Shown: positions 35,822 through 45,587 of the stretch, in pieces
Numbering within the stretch: position 1 is the first letter of the stretch
Layout: each line of letters opens with the position of its first letter
The notes under the pieces: generated by a model
Database searches by the model: none
The model's input: only the letters and a program-made list of their open reading frames with translations
What the model was told of the DNA's origin: nothing
Program-made: the position numbers and the translations under genes
NCBI GenBank assembly: GCA_022841915.1
Contig: JALHQN010000001.1
Coordinates: forward strand, 682,001 to 746,000
Source: Burkholderiales bacterium
GTDB taxonomy: Bacteria; Pseudomonadota; Gammaproteobacteria; Burkholderiales; WYBJ01
Length of the DNA: 64,000 nucleotides
Reading direction: 5' to 3'

Positions 35822-37060
35822 TCAGGCGACAGCTTTGCGCAGTTCGCTTGCTGCCCGCCAGTACTCGGCTTCGAGCGAGCTCACCGTGGAATCGATAATC
35901 TCGAAATCGCCCTGCGCCGCAGCAGACTCGATAGCCTTGCTGAGCCCTGCCACCACGGTGGCGCCGAGGCTCGCGCTGCTGGATTTCAAGGAATGCGCAG
36001 CACGCCGCACGTCTTTGATGTCCTTGCCGGAACGAAAACCGCGAATCTCTTCGATCAATTTCGGCGCACTGTCGATGTAGAGGCCGATCGCCCGCCCCAC
36101 GACGCCACTGGCGCCTTGCGGATCGATCGAGCGCAACGAGTCGATCTGCGTCCAGTCGATCACATTGTTGTCCGGGGCCGCAGGGCCGGGACGCTCGACC
36201 GCCTTGAACGGGGAAGATACCGTGGCCGGCAGGCTCGATTTGATAGGCGGCACCGGCGCTTCGGGAAGCCAGCGTGCCAGCATCCGGAGCAGCCCGGCCA
36301 TGCTGACGGGCTTCTGTACCACGTCGTCCATGCCGGCGTCGATGCACTGATCGCGATATTCATCCAGCGCGCTGGCGGTTACCCCGATGATCGGACGATG
36401 CATGCCGCGCCGCGCCTCATCGTCGCGAATGATGCGAGTCGCATCCAGCCCGTCCATGACGGGCATCTGGCCATCCATCAGCATCAGGTCGAACGATCCC
36501 GTGGCAGCTCGGGCGACGGCCTCCTCGCCGTTGAGGGCGATCACCACCGAAAAGCCCAGTTGGCACAACATGGCGCGCAGCGTCTCGGCGTTCACCGGAT
36601 CGTCTTCGGCCATCAGCACCTTGCCCCGACTGCCCTGTACGGGAGACGAGAGCGCGAAGGTACCAGGCGTATGTACAGCCGCGAATATACGGCCGAGCTG
36701 GTCGACCACCTGATCGATAGCTACCGGCCGAGCGAGTACGACATGAGGCGCCGGCACCCGGCTCTTGAGACCCTCGGCCTCCGCTGCCTCGGCGACGATC
36801 AACAAAGGCAGGTGTCGCATGGCGGGCAGCGCTCGCATCACCTCGACTAGTTCGGCCGAATTCAGCGATTGAGAGCGATGCTCGATCAAGGCCGCATCGA
36901 ACGTGCCGTCAGGAAAAGTGATGCCGTTGGCCAAAGCGCTGTCGATGCTGGCCGAGCAGATGACGCGCCCGCCCTGGGCAAGCAGGCGCTCCCGCCACCG
37001 GTAGAGGCCGGCAGCGTCGCTATCGACGGCAAGGATGCAGCGCCCAGACAACGGTTTCAT
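35822..37060 (-). CDS. Hybrid response regulator: degenerate REC, REC, Hpt
   Basis: Phosphorelay protein with no histidine kinase or output domain. REC1 (about 8-125) keeps VDSD but has Glu in AALIEHRS where the phosphoacceptor Asp belongs, and Arg in VLARPV for the usual Lys, so it cannot be phosphorylated normally. REC2 (about 145-270) is intact: KVLMAEDDPVNAE, LMLMDGQMPVMDGLDA, GVTASALDEY and VVQKPV. Hpt (about 310-412) has RRAAHSLKSSSASLGA with the phosphorylatable His. Start at 37060 (MKPLSGRCILAV); a 16-codon longer start is possible. A sensor kinase must lie elsewhere. Confidence 0.88.
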   Translation of the reverse strand: MKPLSGRCILAVDSDAAGLYRWRERLLAQGGRVICSASIDSALANGITFPDGTFDAALIEHRSQSLNSAELVEVMRALPAMRHLPLLIVAEAAEAEGLKSRVPAPHVVLARPVAIDQVVDQLGRIFAAVHTPGTFALSSPVQGSRGKVLMAEDDPVNAETLRAMLCQLGFSVVIALNGEEAVARAATGSFDLMLMDGQMPVMDGLDATRIIRDDEARRGMHRPIIGVTASALDEYRDQCIDAGMDDVVQKPVSMAGLLRMLARWLPEAPVPPIKSSLPATVSSPFKAVERPGPAAPDNNVIDWTQIDSLRSIDPQGASGVVGRAIGLYIDSAPKLIEEIRGFRSGKDIKDVRRAAHSLKSSSASLGATVVAGLSKAIESAAAQGDFEIIDSTVSSLEAEYWRAASELRKAVA

Positions 37061-37250
37061 AGTGGATTCGGAACCTCGATACAGACGCGGCACCCGCAGG
37101 GCGCCCAACGTCCGGCGAGCCCGTCGCCAGAGGACATGGCACGCCGATGTTCCGCATTACGGCAGCGCTGACGGGAAACTTGATCGGACAACGAGACGCT
37201 TGTGCAGGCAAAGGACGAGGCATCGAGCCTCGCAGGGCATGGGCTCGACA

Positions 37251-37565
37251 TCATCGCCCGGGCAATCCGATGTCCAGCATCAGGAACGATAGACTCTTCC
37301 CATGGGCGTCCTGGGCCAAGGAGATGGTGACACCGCCGCCGAGGGCGTTCTCGATCACGAAATTGAGCGCCTTGAGCGTAGGCAACTCGTACCGCGTCAC
37401 CGGGCCCTTCGCCACGTGCGCATAAGCATCCATGACGCGTTCGACCGTCAGTTGTTCGCGCAGCAGCGTCCACGCCTCGTCGCTGTAGGCCACCACCGAC
37501 ACATTCGAGGTATTGCCTTTGTCGCCAGCCCGCGCGTGCGCGAGTTCGTGCACCTTGACGCTCAT
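37251..37565 (-). CDS. AtuA-associated small ferredoxin-fold-like protein
   Basis: 104 residues: MSVKVHELAHARAGDKGNTS, then NVSVVAYSDEAWTLLREQLT and LKALNFVIENALGGGVTISL. This matches the C-terminal domain found at the end of longer AtuA-type proteins, here as a separate gene. Its ATG overlaps the AtuA stop by four bases, so the two are made together and probably interact. It has no cysteines for an iron-sulfur centre. Confidence 0.78.
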   Translation of the reverse strand: MSVKVHELAHARAGDKGNTSNVSVVAYSDEAWTLLREQLTVERVMDAYAHVAKGPVTRYELPTLKALNFVIENALGGGVTISLAQDAHGKSLSFLMLDIGLPGR

Positions 37566-38908
37566 CGCGCGCCCTCCACCACCACCTGGGGCTTGACGAG
37601 ATTGCGAGGCAAGAGCACCGACTTCACGCCCAGAACTTCGCGCAATGCGTTGGTGCCCCCGCCGCCTCCGGCAGGACCGTTCACGTGCAAGGTGCGCACT
37701 TCGAAGCCGACGGCCTGAGCCGTCTTTCGATCGGGGCTGCGGGCAGCGATGCGCAAGCGCACCTCGTAGGGCTCCGACCGCCCCGACCCCATGCCGTGCA
37801 GGCTGGACATGCCGATGTAGTCGACCCGCATCTCGGGATAAGTGAATCCCCTCATCTTCAAGCGCTCGCGCACGATCTGTTCCGCAAGCCGGGCGCGCGC
37901 GAGGGCATTCGGGCCAGCGTAACCGACCTCGCCCTCGCCGATCCAACCGTCGTGATAGCCCACCACCACCTTGTAGGTTGGGGTGCGCGCGCGCGCCTTG
38001 GCACCGTTGACCTGCACAGCGTCCTTGCCGACCTGCTCGAAGCTCACGTCTGTGATGTCGAGGACACAATCGGGCGTGATATAGCTGCTGGGATCGTGCA
38101 TTTCGTAGAGTACCTGCTCCTTGCACGTCATCACGTCGAGACGCCCACCCGAACCCTCCACCTTGCCCAGGACGAGCCGACCATCGACGGTGACGTCGGC
38201 AAACGGGAAGCCGATCCGGGCCATGTCGGGCACATCCTTCTTGCCCGGATCCGCGAAACAGCCCCCGGTGAGTTGGGCCGCGCACTCCATCATGTGACCG
38301 GCGATCGTGCCGACGGCGAGCCTCGGGTAGTCGTCGTAGCTCCAATCCAGGCCGTGCATCATGCAGGCGAGGAACAAGGAAGGATCCGATACGCGGCCGG
38401 TCATCACCACAGGGGCTCCGGTGTCCAATCCGGCACGCACGATGTCGGCCCCGAGATACGCATTGGCGGCCGCCATACGCGGGAGAATGGACTCCACCGG
38501 CTCGCCGCTCTCCAACAAGGGCAATTGAGGATTTGCCCGAATCTGCTCGCTGACGTCATCGCCGAGCACGACGGCCACGGGGAGGTCTCCCAGACCCAGC
38601 GCTTGAGCTTCGCGGCGCACTGCCCGGGCCGCAGCCATCGGATTGGCCGCCCCCATGTTGGTCACGATTCGCACCCCCTGACGAACGCACGCCGGGAGCA
38701 CCGCCTGAAAGCGTTCCGCGAGATACGGGGTGTAGCCTTTGTCGGGATCCTTGAGACGGGCGAGATTCTCTCGTGCAATGGTACGCTCGGCCAGGCACTC
38801 GAAGGCCAGATAGTCGATCCGGCCCTTCTCGGCCATCTCCTGCGCTGGATCGATCCTGTCGTCGGAAAAACCGGCGCCGCAGCCGACACGTATGCTCGTC
38901 TTCTTCAT
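37562..38908 (-). CDS. AtuA family protein (DUF1446)
   Basis: AtuA belongs to acyclic terpene (citronellol/geraniol) use in Pseudomonas; its exact activity is unknown and the family is wider than that pathway. 448 residues, with RVGCGAGFSDDRIDPAQEMAEKG at the N-terminus, DYLAFECLAERTIA, VTNMGAANPMAAARA, VVMTGRVSDPSLFLACMMH and TAHMMECAAQLTGGCF-like block (TIAGHMMECAAQLTGGCFAD). The other atu genes (carboxylases, dehydrogenases) are not in the window, so a terpene role is not supported here. Coupled to the small gene downstream. Confidence 0.85.
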   Translation of the reverse strand: MKKTSIRVGCGAGFSDDRIDPAQEMAEKGRIDYLAFECLAERTIARENLARLKDPDKGYTPYLAERFQAVLPACVRQGVRIVTNMGAANPMAAARAVRREAQALGLGDLPVAVVLGDDVSEQIRANPQLPLLESGEPVESILPRMAAANAYLGADIVRAGLDTGAPVVMTGRVSDPSLFLACMMHGLDWSYDDYPRLAVGTIAGHMMECAAQLTGGCFADPGKKDVPDMARIGFPFADVTVDGRLVLGKVEGSGGRLDVMTCKEQVLYEMHDPSSYITPDCVLDITDVSFEQVGKDAVQVNGAKARARTPTYKVVVGYHDGWIGEGEVGYAGPNALARARLAEQIVRERLKMRGFTYPEMRVDYIGMSSLHGMGSGRSEPYEVRLRIAARSPDRKTAQAVGFEVRTLHVNGPAGGGGGTNALREVLGVKSVLLPRNLVKPQVVVEGAR

Positions 38909-38921
38909 TGATCCGCTCTCT

Positions 38922-39332
38922 CTATGGCATCGGCATGGAACGCTCGCTGATCAGGGCGAGCCAGCCACGTATGATCCGGTACAAAACCCACAATCCGACG
39001 AAAGCGACGATCGCGACAGCGAGGGGTATGCCGACGAAGGTCACGAAGAAGAGCCCGGCGATCACCGTCCAAAGAAGGGCGAACCAGAACGTCCGGATCT
39101 GCCAGCGGAAATGCGATTCAAGGAAGGTGCCGCGGACATCGGAACGCTTGACGTAGTTGAGTATGACCGCGATCAGCGAAGGCCAACCGGTCAGGAACGC
39201 GGTAACGATGAGCATGGTACCCACCAGCCCCGCCACTGCACTGAAGGCGTGCAATCCGTAGATGACATGGGTGAGCGTGACCAGCCCGCCGGTGGGCAAG
39301 ACAGTGCCGGATCGTGCGTCGTAATCGGCCAC
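38922..39332 (-). CDS. COG3671-type small membrane protein
   Basis: Predicted inner-membrane protein, 136 residues from a GTG with AGGAG eight bases upstream. Three hydrophobic segments: about 17-45 (LVTLTHVIYGLHAFSAVAGL and following), 78-100 (IRTFWFALLWTVIAGLFF) and 100-120. The RWQIRTFWFALLW context resembles COG3671/DUF4870-like proteins. Unknown function. It ends 13 bp before the AtuA start, so the three genes may form a transcript. Confidence 0.7.
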   Translation of the reverse strand: MADYDARSGTVLPTGGLVTLTHVIYGLHAFSAVAGLVGTMLIVTAFLTGWPSLIAVILNYVKRSDVRGTFLESHFRWQIRTFWFALLWTVIAGLFFVTFVGIPLAVAIVAFVGLWVLYRIIRGWLALISERSMPMP

Positions 39333-39514
39333 GAGAGACTCTCCTGTGTGGAGCTGCGATTATTGCCCTTCGTCGGCGCAACGACAAGCGCGCAACCTGG
39401 GCGCATGACCCGCTGCGGGCAGAACGATTTCAGCTTGGCAGGGATCAAACACGTTGATCGACCGCCCTGCCTGCTGAACTGAAGACAAAACGCCGATCGG
39501 AACGAGAGGAACGA

Positions 39515-41098
39515 ATGTTGCGCCGTGACTTGTTGAAGGCCCTGGGCGCGCTCACCGCGCTGGGCGCGATTCCGTACCCTGCTGCAGTGCATGGCGCTCA
39601 AGCGGCGAAAACCCGAGGGGCAGCCGCGCCCTTCGACTACGCAGCACTCAAGGGTCGTGCCCGCGCACTCGCGCAAGCCCCTTACCGACCTTCGACCTCC
39701 AAACTTCCAGAGGCCATCAAGGCACTCGATTGGGACGCCTACCAAAGCATTCGCTATCTGCCGCAGAAGTCGCTCTGGGCCGGGGATCGGCTGGCATTCA
39801 GCGCCCGCTTCTTTCACCTGGGCCTGTTCTTCGAGCAGCCCGTGCGCATCCATGAGGTAGTTGCAGGACAAGCCCGGGAATTGGCCTACGACCCGGCCAT
39901 GTTCGATCAGCGCAAGAGCGGGCTTGCGGGCAAGGAGCTGCCCGCGGATCTGGGCTTCGCAGGCTTTCGACTGCTGCATCGGAACGACCCCGAGCGTGAC
40001 ATCGTTGCCTTCCTCGGTGCGAGCTACTTCCGAGCGGTAGGCGCAGAAAAGCAATACGGCATTTCAGCACGCGGGCTCGCTGTCGACACTGGATTGGAGC
40101 GACCGGAAGAATTCCCTCGCTTCACCGATTTCTGGCTCGAACGTCCTGCCCGAGGCACCGAGCAGTTGACGGTCTACGCGTTGCTCGACTCGCCCAGCAT
40201 AGCCGGCGCCTATCGCTTCATCATCTCGCCCGCGGCCACCTTGGTCATGGATGTCGATGCCGCCCTATATCCGCGCAAGGCGATCGAACGAATCGGCATC
40301 GCCCCTCTGACGAGCATGTATCAGCACGGCGAGAACGACCGACGCATGGCCAACGACTGGCGCCCGGAGATCCACGATTCCGACGGCCTCGCAATCTGGA
40401 CCGGCAGCGGCGAGCGCATCTGGCGCCCTCTGGTGAATCCGGAACATCTGCGCTTCAACGCGTATGTCGACCAGGACGTTCGGGGCTTCGGGCTCCTGCA
40501 GCGAGATCGCGCGTTCGCCCACTATCAAGACGACGGTGCGTTCTACGACAAGCGCCCCAGCCTCTGGGTCGAGCCGCGCGGCTCATGGGGCAAGGGCTCG
40601 GTGCAACTCGTGGAAATCCCGACGATGGACGAGACTTTCGACAATATCGTGGCCTACTGGCACCCGGAGGAGCGTCCGCGCGCAGGCCAGGAGTTGCTCT
40701 ATGCGTATCGACTGCACTGGGGTGCGACGACGCCCGGCACACCGGACCTCGGTCATGTGGTGGCTACGCACACGGGCATCGGCGGCGTCATCGGACGGCC
40801 CCGTACCTACTACTCACGCCGATTCGCGGTGGACTTCGCAGGCGGCGTGCTTGCAAAGCTCGGGCCCAGTGCGAATGTGGAGGCAGAAATCACGGCCTCT
40901 CGCGGCTCGATCGAGATCACGTCCGCACGGCCCCTGGCCGCCATCTCGGGTTATCGAGCGATGTTCGACTATAAGCCGACCGACGACCGGACCGAGCCGG
41001 TGAACCTCAGACTTTTCCTGCGCTCGGGCAATACGGCGCTGACCGAGACATGGCTCTACCAATGGACGCCTCCACCCGCCGATCAGCGCAAGTTTTAG
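39515..41098 (+). CDS. opgD: Glucan biosynthesis protein D-like (OpgD), Tat-exported
   Basis: Periplasmic protein shaping osmoregulated periplasmic glucans; E. coli OpgD/OpgG are now placed in GH186 as beta-1,2-glucan-active enzymes. The N-terminus MLRRDLLKALGALTALG carries a twin-arginine signal, the feature separating OpgD from OpgG. The MdoG/OpgG domain follows: PEAIKALDWDAYQSIRYLP, DLGFAGFRLLH, FLGASYFRAVGAEKQYGISARGLAVDT, PLTSMYQHGEN, and RPEIHDSDGLAIWTGSGE. 527 residues. Convergent with opgH; the two stop codons share bases. Confidence 0.92.
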   Translation: MLRRDLLKALGALTALGAIPYPAAVHGAQAAKTRGAAAPFDYAALKGRARALAQAPYRPSTSKLPEAIKALDWDAYQSIRYLPQKSLWAGDRLAFSARFFHLGLFFEQPVRIHEVVAGQARELAYDPAMFDQRKSGLAGKELPADLGFAGFRLLHRNDPERDIVAFLGASYFRAVGAEKQYGISARGLAVDTGLERPEEFPRFTDFWLERPARGTEQLTVYALLDSPSIAGAYRFIISPAATLVMDVDAALYPRKAIERIGIAPLTSMYQHGENDRRMANDWRPEIHDSDGLAIWTGSGERIWRPLVNPEHLRFNAYVDQDVRGFGLLQRDRAFAHYQDDGAFYDKRPSLWVEPRGSWGKGSVQLVEIPTMDETFDNIVAYWHPEERPRAGQELLYAYRLHWGATTPGTPDLGHVVATHTGIGGVIGRPRTYYSRRFAVDFAGGVLAKLGPSANVEAEITASRGSIEITSARPLAAISGYRAMFDYKPTDDRTEPVNLRLFLRSGNTALTETWLYQWTPPPADQRKF

Positions 41099-43824
41099 CT
41101 GCGCTCGTTGCCTGCCAGCCGCGCCATTCCGGCCGCGCCCTGCGCCGGAATGCGCCGCGGCTGCGCGGCGTCGACCGCCACCAGACCGTCGCCCTCGATC
41201 GCCGCCTGCCACACTGGCGCCGCATGCGCCGAACTCCAAACCCGGTGGTGCAGCGTCGACAATGCGTGCGCATCATCCATGAGCGCAAGACGCTCGCGCT
41301 GACCAAGCGCTGAGACGCCTTGCGCCAGTGCACGGTCGATGATCTGTGCATTGAGCGACCGGACCGCCCCCCATGCCTCGCGCCTGGGAGCGAGCGCGCC
41401 CAGTTGGGCATTGATCAAGGGATCCACCACAGCCGCAACGACATCGATCGTCTTGCGTGAAGCCCGCGCCAGACGCGCAGTCTGCTGGGTCTCTCTGCAC
41501 CCTTGAACTTCCTCCGGCGCGAGGAATAGCCCCAGGCGGCGAAACGCTCGGCCAAGCGACGCGCGGCTAAGCAGGACGGACAGCGGAATCGCCACCACCA
41601 GCGCGCCTGCAACCGGCAGCAGCCACCAGACATGGTTGGGATTGAGCCAGTAAACGATGCCGATCCACGCCAGCCCGAGCACGGCCTGCCATCCATGGCG
41701 CTGAAACGCCTCGCCCCAGGACGTTTCAGCATCGGCGCGAGGTGGCGACTTCCACTGCACGGAATGCCCCGCCAGCGCAGCCAACACGAACTGTGTGTGG
41801 AACAGCATGCGAACGGGCGCCAGCAGCGCCGAGACAAGCATCTCGCCCACCATGCTGATGCCATAGCGCCAAGCCCCACCGAACGAACGCGCCCCTCGCT
41901 TGAGCGCGATCACCATGCTCAGGATCTTCGGGATGAAGAGCAGCGACAGCGTCGTGCTGAAAAGTGCAATCGCGCGCTCGGGCCGCCACTCCGGCCACAG
42001 CGGAAACAGCTGATAGGACTCCACGAAATAGACGGGCTCGCTGAGCGCGTGCACCGCCAGCAATGCGGTCGACGACACCAAGGCAGCGAACCACAAGGGT
42101 GAAGACGCGTAAGCCATCACGCCCGTCAGGAACACCGCCCTATGCACGGCATGCACACCCTTCAGGGAGATCAGTCTGAAGTTCATCAGATTCCCCTGAC
42201 ACCAGCGGCGGTCGCGCTTGATCTCGTCCAGCAGATTGGGGGGCATCTCCTCGTAGCTGCCGGGAAGATCGTAAGCGATCCACACACCCCAGCCGGCACG
42301 CCGCATCAGCGCCGCCTCGACAAAGTCATGCGAAAGAATCTCGCCCGAGAGCACGCCGCGCCCCGGCAGGCGACGCAACGCGCAATGGCGCATGAACGGC
42401 TCGACACGAATGATCGCGTTGTGCCCCCAGTAATGGGACTCACCCAGTTGCCAGAAGTGCAGTCCCGCAGCGAACATGGGGCCATAGGCATTGGCCGCGA
42501 ACTGCTGGATGCGCGCGTGGAGAGTTTCCCTGCCCGCGGCTCGTGGAATGGTCTGAATGATGCCCGCGTCGGGCGAGGCTTCCATCATCTGAACGAGACG
42601 CTCGAGGCACTCTCCGGTCATCACGCTATCGGCATCCATCACGACCATGTAGCGGTAGTTGCGCCCCCAGCGACGGCAGAAGTCGGCGAGGTTGCCGCTC
42701 TTGCGTTTGATGCGGTTACGCCGCCAGCGATAGAACACTCGACCGAACCCGGACACCTCGCGACACATGTCGAGCCATGCGGCCTGCTCGGCGACTCGCA
42801 CGTCCGCATCGTTGGTATCGCTCAGGATGTAGAAATCGAAATGCTCGAGCCCATCGGCGCGACCGAGCGACTCGTAAGTCGCCCGCAAGCCGGCGAACAC
42901 GCGCGACACGTCTTCATTGCAGATCGGCATGACGATTGCCGTGCGGGCAGCGGGATCGATCGGGCGATCGGGCGTCGCCTTGGCGCTGATGGCATATCGG
43001 TCTTTGCCGAACAGCATGAGAAAGAAGCCGGCCACCGCCGTCCAAAACCCCGCGCTCACCCAAGCGAACAGAATCGCGAACAACATCAAAATGACGATCT
43101 CGAGCGGCTGCCTACCCTGGTAAGGCAACACGGTCGTCATGAAATCGGTGGCGAGATACGTCTGGGCCAGTGTCAATCCCAGCAGGCTCCAACGCCGCAG
43201 AGCACCGGCACGGCGCTGACGAGCGCTCGGCGGCGACGGCCGCCCGAGATCGCCATCGGCCGCGCTGACGCAGGATTCGGCTGCAGGCTTGCTCACACCC
43301 TGGCCGAGAGCCGCGCGCCGCAAGAACCCTAGGGGCCAGACTTCCGGCGCAACCGATGTGCGTCTCAATGGCGGCATCGTTGCGATATGAGGACGTCCCC
43401 GCGAATCGAGCGCGACCACCGCAGCCGACTGCTCCGCGGTCAAGCCCGCGCCGAGCCGAAGACGGACCGATGCCGAAACTGCAGCAGGATCGTCGTCGTT
43501 CTTTCGGCCTGTCCCGAGGGCGGCGTGCATCCCGCACATGGCAGCGCTCGTTTCGCCCCCGTCGGCCTGTGCCGACTGCAGCAGCCGCGCACGATGCGAA
43601 GAGGAGATTCCCAGTCGATTCACATATCGGGCAAGGCGGTCGCCCTGAGACGACAGGTCGCCGAGATGCGATGCGAGAGGCGCCGACGCGGCGGGCGGCG
43701 CATTTGCAACTCGAGCCTCACCGGCATTCGAAGTCAGGGGAGAAAGCGATGCATCGCTCATAGGTGGTCTCGTGGGTACGGCCGCCGGTTGGGCGATCCA
43801 TGGGTCATTCGGGCGGAACGACAT
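41095..43824 (-). CDS. opgH: Glucans biosynthesis glucosyltransferase OpgH
   Basis: Inner-membrane GT2 glucosyltransferase making the beta-1,2 glucan backbone of periplasmic glucans from UDP-glucose. The N-terminal cytosolic region (about 1-210) is long and low in conservation. Membrane helices flank a GT2 domain with IVMPICNEDVSRVFAGLRA, FYILSDTNDADV, YMVVMDADSVMTGE, and the RRWCQGN (RxxRWCQG) motif. The C-terminal helices and SFRPW-like ends match OpgH. The start at 43824 overlaps opgG by 20 bases; a start at 43761 is also possible. It follows opgG in one transcript. Confidence 0.93.
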   Translation of the reverse strand: MSFRPNDPWIAQPAAVPTRPPMSDASLSPLTSNAGEARVANAPPAASAPLASHLGDLSSQGDRLARYVNRLGISSSHRARLLQSAQADGGETSAAMCGMHAALGTGRKNDDDPAAVSASVRLRLGAGLTAEQSAAVVALDSRGRPHIATMPPLRRTSVAPEVWPLGFLRRAALGQGVSKPAAESCVSAADGDLGRPSPPSARQRRAGALRRWSLLGLTLAQTYLATDFMTTVLPYQGRQPLEIVILMLFAILFAWVSAGFWTAVAGFFLMLFGKDRYAISAKATPDRPIDPAARTAIVMPICNEDVSRVFAGLRATYESLGRADGLEHFDFYILSDTNDADVRVAEQAAWLDMCREVSGFGRVFYRWRRNRIKRKSGNLADFCRRWGRNYRYMVVMDADSVMTGECLERLVQMMEASPDAGIIQTIPRAAGRETLHARIQQFAANAYGPMFAAGLHFWQLGESHYWGHNAIIRVEPFMRHCALRRLPGRGVLSGEILSHDFVEAALMRRAGWGVWIAYDLPGSYEEMPPNLLDEIKRDRRWCQGNLMNFRLISLKGVHAVHRAVFLTGVMAYASSPLWFAALVSSTALLAVHALSEPVYFVESYQLFPLWPEWRPERAIALFSTTLSLLFIPKILSMVIALKRGARSFGGAWRYGISMVGEMLVSALLAPVRMLFHTQFVLAALAGHSVQWKSPPRADAETSWGEAFQRHGWQAVLGLAWIGIVYWLNPNHVWWLLPVAGALVVAIPLSVLLSRASLGRAFRRLGLFLAPEEVQGCRETQQTARLARASRKTIDVVAAVVDPLINAQLGALAPRREAWGAVRSLNAQIIDRALAQGVSALGQRERLALMDDAHALSTLHHRVWSSAHAAPVWQAAIEGDGLVAVDAAQPRRIPAQGAAGMARLAGNERS

Positions 43825-45337
43825 AGCTCCACACTTCCGACAGCGCGAGAGCGCCCGCGTTCAGTTGCCCACGCAACTCGACGGCACGTTTCTCGTCCTG
43901 TTGCCGAATGCGCACGGTTGCCCGCCATCCCCCTGTCGCTTCATGACGACGCAATGTCCGCTCTACGATCTCCCCGTTGTCGTTCGACGACACCACCCAG
44001 TTCGGATTGAGCTCGAGCGGCACGCGCTCCGGATCGAGCGGCTCGAAATCGATGGCGAGCAGAATGGTGCGCTCGGCGTTCTTGTCCTTGCGGTCGGCGG
44101 GCGGGGACGGCAACCTGCGCGTTTGAGTCACCCGCACCTGCGGCGCGGGCAGATTCGCCGGCTGGCCCCAGAGCAATTCGTACTCGATGTCAAAGGGCTT
44201 GCGAGGCGGCGGCTGCGTGGCCGGAATCCAGTAGGCGACGATGTTGTCGTTCGTCTCGTCGGGACTCGGAATTTGCACCAATTCGATGCGACCCGCCCCC
44301 CACTTACCCTTGGGCACGACCCAGGCGCTCGGCTTCAGATCGAATCGCGCGTCCAGATCTTCATAGCTGCGAAATGCCCGGTCGCGCTGCATCAGCCCGT
44401 AGCCAAGAGGATCCGTGAGCGCAAACGAAGTGATCAGCAGTCGCCGAGGATTGAGCAAGGGGCGCCACAACCATTCCCCGCTACTCGTCTGGATGGATAG
44501 CCCATCGGAGTCGTGCACCTCGGGGCGAGCCGAACCGACTGCAGGCGGTTGATTCTCGCCGTGCAGGTACATGCTGGTGAAGGGCGCGATGCCGAGCTTC
44601 GCGACCTTCTCCCGGAGAAAGAGCCGTGCTGTGACCTCCATCCGAGTCGGCGCACCCGGTCTGAGCACGAAGCGATAGGCGCCCGTCACTCGACGCGAAT
44701 CGAGCAGCGCGTGGATGACCAGGTGTTGGTCGCCAGGCGCAGGGCGATGGATCCAGAACTCGACGAAACGCGGGAACTCCTCCCCGGAAGCCTCCCCGGT
44801 ATCGACGGCCAGACCACGGGCGGCGAGCCCCAAGCGCAGCCCAGCGGCCAGCGAGCGGAAGTAGCTCGCACCGAGGAACACCAGCACCTCGTCCTTGCGC
44901 TCCTTGCCATGGAGCGGGAATAGAACCCGCAGGCCCGCGAATCCCACTTCGGCGCTGTTCAGCGGGCCAAGCTTGAGGCTGGCGTAGTCGAATGCTTGCG
45001 GGTCGAACTCAATGCGGCGCACGCCGTCCGATGACACCTCGTTGACCAGGACGGGACGATCGAACGCCATGCCCATGTGAACCATGCGGACCTCGAACTG
45101 AGTATTCGCACGATGCCAGAGCGCACGCTCGGGCTTCATTCGGATCGACTGGTGCTGCTGAAAAGTGAGTTTGCGCAGTTCCTCCGGCGCACTGGCGGGC
45201 GCGGGCTTGTGCGGCCTGCCCGCCAACTCTCCGGCCATCTGCATGACGCGCCCGAAGTCCGCGGCACTCACGCCTGAACACAGCGCCGTCGAAATGCAGA
45301 ACGACCACAACCAGACCCGAAAAGGACGCAGACGCAT
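43805..45337 (-). CDS. opgG: Glucan biosynthesis protein OpgG
   Basis: Periplasmic partner of OpgH required for glucan formation or processing. From the ATG at 45337 a Sec signal peptide (about 1-25, RVWLWSFCISTALCSGVSA) is seen, unlike the Tat signal of the opposing OpgD paralogue. Shared blocks: EELRKLTFQQHQSIRMKPERA, AEVGFAGLRVLFPLH, FLGASYFRSLAAGLRLGLAARGLAVDT, PFTSMYLHGENQ, RPEVHDSDGLSIQTSSGEW. 510 residues. An upstream in-frame ATG at 45403 would hide the signal peptide and is not used. First of the opgG-opgH operon. Confidence 0.93.
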   Translation of the reverse strand: MRLRPFRVWLWSFCISTALCSGVSAADFGRVMQMAGELAGRPHKPAPASAPEELRKLTFQQHQSIRMKPERALWHRANTQFEVRMVHMGMAFDRPVLVNEVSSDGVRRIEFDPQAFDYASLKLGPLNSAEVGFAGLRVLFPLHGKERKDEVLVFLGASYFRSLAAGLRLGLAARGLAVDTGEASGEEFPRFVEFWIHRPAPGDQHLVIHALLDSRRVTGAYRFVLRPGAPTRMEVTARLFLREKVAKLGIAPFTSMYLHGENQPPAVGSARPEVHDSDGLSIQTSSGEWLWRPLLNPRRLLITSFALTDPLGYGLMQRDRAFRSYEDLDARFDLKPSAWVVPKGKWGAGRIELVQIPSPDETNDNIVAYWIPATQPPPRKPFDIEYELLWGQPANLPAPQVRVTQTRRLPSPPADRKDKNAERTILLAIDFEPLDPERVPLELNPNWVVSSNDNGEIVERTLRRHEATGGWRATVRIRQQDEKRAVELRGQLNAGALALSEVWSYVVPPE

Positions 45338-45587
45338 CGGAGATCTTTTCCATGTTGCAGAGGAATGGACATCGAGCCCGCTCTCGCCCACGAGCACGGA
45401 CACCCCACAGCTGTGCTTCGAAGGCCGAACCAGAAGCGCGGCGCAAATGCCATGCCTAGCAGGGCGTGTCGCACCGGGTCTTCTGTCGGAGCAATGCCCG
45501 GCGGTACACCCGAGCGCGGGTGCACGATATGGACTGTAGCCTAGGGGTTTTCAGGCGAACAGGCTAGTGTCGCCGACCACCGACAAC

